Part shown: positions 61,095 to 64,000 of the stretch, one piece after another
Layout of the letters: the number at the start of each line of letters is the position of its first letter
Numbering within the stretch: position 1 is the stretch's first letter
Assembly (NCBI GenBank): GCA_016717165.1
Contig: JADKGA010000004.1
Span: forward strand, 62,001 to 126,000
DNA from: Candidatus Lutibacillus vidarii
GTDB lineage: Bacteria; Actinomycetota; Actinomycetes; Actinomycetales; Dermatophilaceae
Length of the DNA stretch: 64,000 nucleotides
Direction of reading: 5' to 3'
Position numbers and translations under genes: made by a program
Notes under the pieces: model-generated
What the model was told of the DNA's origin: nothing
What the model saw: the letters and a program-made list of their open reading frames with translations, nothing else
The model's database searches: none

Positions 61095-62090
61095 ATGCAG
61101 GCGACGGTCGTCGGAGCGGGGTCCTGGGGAACGGCCCTGGGCGCGGTGCTCGCGGGCAAGGGCTGGCCGGTCGCGATCTGGGATATCGACCCGGTGCCGC
61201 TGGCCGGAATCGGCACGTCGAACGAGAACACTCGGTACCTGCCCGGCATACCGCTACCACCCACGCTGCGACCCGAGGCCGACCTCGCCAAGGCCCTCGA
61301 CGGATCGCAGCTGGTCGTCCTCGCGGTCCCCTCGCACGCGATGCGCATCGTCGCCGAGCGGGCCAAGGACCTCCTGCCGACCGGAGTGCCGATCTGCTCG
61401 GTGACCAAGGGCATCGAGGTCGACACGCTGATGACGATGAGCGAGGTCCTCGAGGACGTCCTGCCCCTGCACCTGCACCCATACCTCGCCTTCCTCTCCG
61501 GCCCGTCCTTCGCCGTCGAGGTGGCCAAGGGGATGCAGACGGCCGTCACCGTGGCCGCGAGCTGGGGGCGGGTCGCGAAGCTGGTGCAGGAGGCCTTCCA
61601 CACGCCGTACTTCCGCCCGTACACCTCCACCGATGTCGTCGGCGTCGAGATCGGCGGGTGCACGAAGAATGTCGTCGCCATCGCGACCGGCCTGGCCGAC
61701 GGGATGGGCTTCGACGCCAACGCCCGCGCCGCGCTCATCACCCGCGGGCTGGCCGAGATCACCCGGCTCGGCAGCGCCAAGGGAGCCAACCCGCAGACGC
61801 TGTCCGGGCTGGCCGGCATCGGCGACCTGCTGCTCACCTGCTCATCGTCGAAGTCCCGGAACTACCGGGTCGGCTATGGGCTGGGGCAGGGGCGCGCGCT
61901 GGAGGAGATCCAGGCCGAGCTCGGGCAGGTCGCCGAGGGTGTCCTCAACGCCAAGTCCGTGCACCGTATGTCGGCCGAGCTCGGCGTGGAGATGCCCATC
62001 TCGGAGGCGGTCTATCGGTTGCTCTATGAGGGTCTGTCGGCCCAGGACGTGCTGCGTTCGCTGACCGATCGGCACCTGCGCGGCGAGTAG
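61095..62090 (+). CDS. gpsA: NAD(P)H-dependent glycerol-3-phosphate dehydrogenase
   Basis: A 331-aa enzyme making sn-glycerol 3-phosphate for phospholipids. The nucleotide loop VVGAGSWGTALGAVLA is at the N terminus; the catalytic Lys lies in GGCTKNVVAIATGLADG, and FLSGPSFAVEVAKG and NPQTLSGLAGIGDLLLTCSSSKSRN follow. ATG 61095 with GGAGG upstream gives the normal length; the longer upstream frame has no homology. Confidence 0.95.
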   Translation: MQATVVGAGSWGTALGAVLAGKGWPVAIWDIDPVPLAGIGTSNENTRYLPGIPLPPTLRPEADLAKALDGSQLVVLAVPSHAMRIVAERAKDLLPTGVPICSVTKGIEVDTLMTMSEVLEDVLPLHLHPYLAFLSGPSFAVEVAKGMQTAVTVAASWGRVAKLVQEAFHTPYFRPYTSTDVVGVEIGGCTKNVVAIATGLADGMGFDANARAALITRGLAEITRLGSAKGANPQTLSGLAGIGDLLLTCSSSKSRNYRVGYGLGQGRALEEIQAELGQVAEGVLNAKSVHRMSAELGVEMPISEAVYRLLYEGLSAQDVLRSLTDRHLRGE

Positions 62091-62162
62091 GCCTCCTGGG
62101 GACGTGGCCTCGGCGGGGTTCCCAGTGGGGTTGGGGGTCGCTGCGCCGGGTACAGTCGCAGG

Positions 62163-62627
62163 ATGGCCGACCGGATCAGCGTCTCACGCGTCATACCCTC
62201 CCCTCCCGAGCCGATCTTCGACCTGCTCGCCGACCCCTCCCGGCACGCCGAGATCGACGGCTCGGGCACCGTGCAGGGTGCCCGGTCCGGTTCGCGTCGG
62301 CTCGCCCTGGGCGACAGCTTCGGTATGTCGATGCGGATGGGCGTGGCCTACTCGACGCGCAATGTCGTGGTGACCTTCGAGGAGAACCGCCGGATCGCCT
62401 GGCAGACCCTCGCGGCTCCGCCGATCAGCCTGGTCCTCACCGGGCGGGTCTGGCGCTACGAGCTCGAGCCCGTCGCCGGGGGCACCAAGGTGACCGAGAC
62501 CTGGGATATCTCCTCGGAGGCCGCGGTGAGCCGACCCTTGGTCCGGGCGTTCATGTCCTCCTCCACGCGGGCCGCGATGGAGCGCACCCTGGAACGCATC
62601 GAGGCGGTCGTCGCACCCGCCGGCTGA
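62163..62627 (+). CDS. SRPBCC-family lipid-binding/polyketide-cyclase-like protein
   Basis: A 154-aa START/Bet v1-fold protein (FDLLADPSRHAEIDGSG opening, GTKVTETWDIS, C-terminal amphipathic helix). The family binds hydrophobic ligands in a cavity. TACAGT six bases before the ATG suggests a leaderless transcript. Ligand unknown. Confidence 0.83.
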   Translation: MADRISVSRVIPSPPEPIFDLLADPSRHAEIDGSGTVQGARSGSRRLALGDSFGMSMRMGVAYSTRNVVVTFEENRRIAWQTLAAPPISLVLTGRVWRYELEPVAGGTKVTETWDISSEAAVSRPLVRAFMSSSTRAAMERTLERIEAVVAPAG

Positions 62628-62656
62628 GGTTGGGGGACAGCACACTGACGTCAGGG

Positions 62657-62728
62657 ACGCTCATGGACTCCGTGGGTGCTCTTGGCCCCTAGCGCGATGC
62701 CATCAGCGCCCACGGAGTCCATGAGCGT
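62657..62728. repeat. Near-perfect 24-bp inverted repeat in a convergent gap
   Basis: Arms 62657-62680 and 62705-62728 (containing CATGGACTCCGTGGG) pair at 23 of 24 positions around a 24-nt loop. It separates the plus-strand SRPBCC gene from the minus-strand HAD-IB gene, where a bidirectional terminator is expected. Confidence 0.8.
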
Positions 62729-62774
62729 GCAGGAGCCGGGGCGGCCTACGGACTCGGGTTTTGTCGATCCAGTG

Positions 62775-63686
62775 TCAGTCCGGGACCGCGAGGGGCTCCG
62801 TCGAGCCAGCGGCGTGCTCGACCGGCGCCGTCGTCGGGCTCGGGCCGTCCGGACGCGGTGAGCGCCCGACGCTGCGCTGGGTCACCCGGACGCTGGCCCG
62901 CGCCCCGGCGGTCACCCGCCGACCGGTCGCCTTGGCGGTCTCCACGACGGAGGCGACCCGGCCGCGCAGCGACCCGTGGTCGACGATCGCCCACCCCTCG
63001 TCGAGGGCGTGCCGGCGCAGCTCGTGGTCGGGGTTGACGGCAACGGGGTGCCCGACGATCCGCATCATCGGCAGGTCCGAGATCGAGTCGCTGTACGCAT
63101 AGCACTGCGCGAGGTCATAGCCGTGGGCCGCCGCGAGGTCGAGCAGGACCTGGGCCTTGCCCTCCTTGTAGCAGAACGGCCCGGCCAGCCGGCCGGTGTA
63201 GCGACCCTCGGCGTCGATCTCCGAGGTGGTCCCGGCGCCATACGACATGCCCGTTTCGGCGGCGAAGCGCTGGACGATCTCGGTGGGGCTGGCCGAGACG
63301 AGGACCCGGTGGTGCCCGGCGGCCCGGTGCTCGTCGAGGACCGCCCGCATCTCCGGGCGGACCGTCTCGACGAGGTCGGCGAGGAAGTCGTCGGCGAGTC
63401 CGGCGACCTCGGCCGCGCGGTGTCCGGCGACCCGGCGCAGGATGCTGTCACGCACCGTGGCCGAGCCCTCGTCGCTAGCGCCGATGAAGACGAAGCGCAC
63501 CCCGCGGACGAGGTCGAGGAAGAGGTCGCGCTTGGGCATCAGCCCGCGGGCGAAGGCCGCCTTGGCGAGCGGGATATTCGCCGAGCCGGGGATCAGCGTG
63601 CCGTCGAGGTCGAAGAAGGCCGCGACCGAGGTCCGGGGCTCGCCCGCCGGGGGCGGGGTCGGTCCGGGGGCGGCACTCGTCGTCAC
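62775..63686 (-). CDS. HAD-IB family phosphatase (SerB-like)
   Basis: A 303-aa phosphatase with motif I FFDLDGTLI, motif II Ser in LVSASPTEI, Lys in YKEGKAQVL and motif IV YSDSISDLPMM. It resembles phosphoserine-phosphatase/HAD-IB hydrolases common in actinobacteria with an added ~70-residue C-terminal tail rich in Arg, Thr and Pro. GTG start at 63686 with GAGAGG upstream. Confidence 0.87.
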   Translation of the reverse strand: MTTSAAPGPTPPPAGEPRTSVAAFFDLDGTLIPGSANIPLAKAAFARGLMPKRDLFLDLVRGVRFVFIGASDEGSATVRDSILRRVAGHRAAEVAGLADDFLADLVETVRPEMRAVLDEHRAAGHHRVLVSASPTEIVQRFAAETGMSYGAGTTSEIDAEGRYTGRLAGPFCYKEGKAQVLLDLAAAHGYDLAQCYAYSDSISDLPMMRIVGHPVAVNPDHELRRHALDEGWAIVDHGSLRGRVASVVETAKATGRRVTAGARASVRVTQRSVGRSPRPDGPSPTTAPVEHAAGSTEPLAVPD

Positions 63687-63807
63687 TGGCGGTCCTCTCG
63701 TCGGGCTCGCAGACCACACACCATGCCGTCTTGCGCTGCACCTGTCGAGGACCATTCTTCCCCCTCTGCACCTATGACGCACCGGTCTGATCGAGGACAA
63801 TGGCGCG

Positions 63808-64000
63808 ATGCAATGGCTCAGCACGACCGAGGACGCCATCCCGGAGGGGCTCGGGTGGCTCTCGGCGCTCGAGGCCTCGCGCATCGACGACATCAGGTTC
63901 ACCAAACGCCGCACCGAGTACCTCCTACGTCGCGCGGTCGGCAAGCTCGCCGCGACGACCGTCCTCGGGCTGGACCGCTCCCCGCAGACCTTCGCCCGGG
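63808..64000 (+). CDS. 4'-phosphopantetheinyl transferase-like protein, N-terminal fragment
   Basis: The first 64 codons, cut by the window end. The visible RFTKRRTEYLLRRAVGKLAA segment resembles the N-terminal part of Sfp-type phosphopantetheinyl transferases, where KRR..YLLGR-like helices precede the catalytic core. The diagnostic magnesium site lies outside the window, so the assignment is tentative. Confidence 0.55.
   Translation, partial: MQWLSTTEDAIPEGLGWLSALEASRIDDIRFTKRRTEYLLRRAVGKLAATTVLGLDRSPQTFAR

Overview
The window is a gene-dense stretch of a high-GC (about 70% by eye) Gram-positive chromosome. GTG starts, four-base ATGA/GTGA overlaps, PhoP-type 11-bp direct repeats, an IdeR-like iron box, a CsoR/CstR-family repressor, DUF4921 and actinobacterial-type secreted proteins all point to an actinomycete. 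The gene repertoire suggests the Intrasporangiaceae/Dermatophilaceae neighbourhood, but the genus is inference. No rRNA, tRNA, CRISPR array, transposase or phage gene was found, so this looks like core and lineage-specific chromosome rather than an island.

Layout. 1-6130: a fructose PTS operon (DeoR/FruR-type repressor, fruK, EIIA, EIIBC, HPr, enzyme I) ending in a HAD phosphatase; the HPr frame is broken by one base. 6172-8723: a cyclopropane-fatty-acid-synthase-like methyltransferase and a PhyH dioxygenase, both bordered by copies of an unusual palindromic repeat. 8724-14269 (minus strand): a four-gene cluster of ECF-like sigma factor, 156-aa protein, cytosolic subtilase and TPR-CHAT caspase-like protease. 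14439-15342: a CstR-like persulfide-type repressor with a methyltransferase. 15603-17900: secreted 5'-nucleotidase. 17973-26443: purine/methylthioadenosine salvage (MTA phosphorylase, MTA/SAH-deaminase-type amidohydrolase, DUF985, SDR) followed by a BMP-type nucleoside ABC importer. 26720-31655: O-antigen-ligase/TPR membrane protein, a beta-propeller/FlgD-like/FnIII protein and a low-molecular-weight phosphatase. 33178-36544: divergent sulfide:quinone oxidoreductase-like and CoA-disulfide reductase-rhodanese genes. 36632-39441: a split PEP-dikinase-like pair. 39519-41988: feoA-feoB-feoC-like. 42039-49587: PIG-L deacetylase, PNPOx-like protein, aminotransferase, thioesterase, S66 peptidase, DinB, NAD synthetase and dCMP-deaminase-like protein. 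49749-55853: secreted SGNH hydrolase, Crp/Fnr regulator, K+ channel, PiT phosphate transporter and a frameshifted PhoU-like partner. 55862-64000: acetyltransferase, fatty-acid beta-oxidation genes, gpsA, SRPBCC protein, HAD-IB phosphatase and the start of a probable phosphopantetheinyl transferase.

Three regulatory themes link distant genes. (i) TATACCC-N4-GGGTATA palindromes lie at the cstR-like operon, the SQR/CoADR divergent promoter and the PIG-L/PNPOx divergent promoter, which predicts one persulfide/thiol regulon. (ii) Paired GGTGAAC repeats 11 bp apart, a PHO-box pattern, precede the LMW phosphatase and pitA. (iii) A 54-bp composite repeat (DnaA-box-like TGTGGATAAC, 3 nt, 41-nt palindrome) sits at three convergent gene ends.

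The strongest candidates for undescribed biology are the sigma/156-aa/subtilase/CHAT cluster, the DnaA-box palindrome family, the CstR-like regulon with its 59-aa gene partner, and the split PEP-utilising enzyme.
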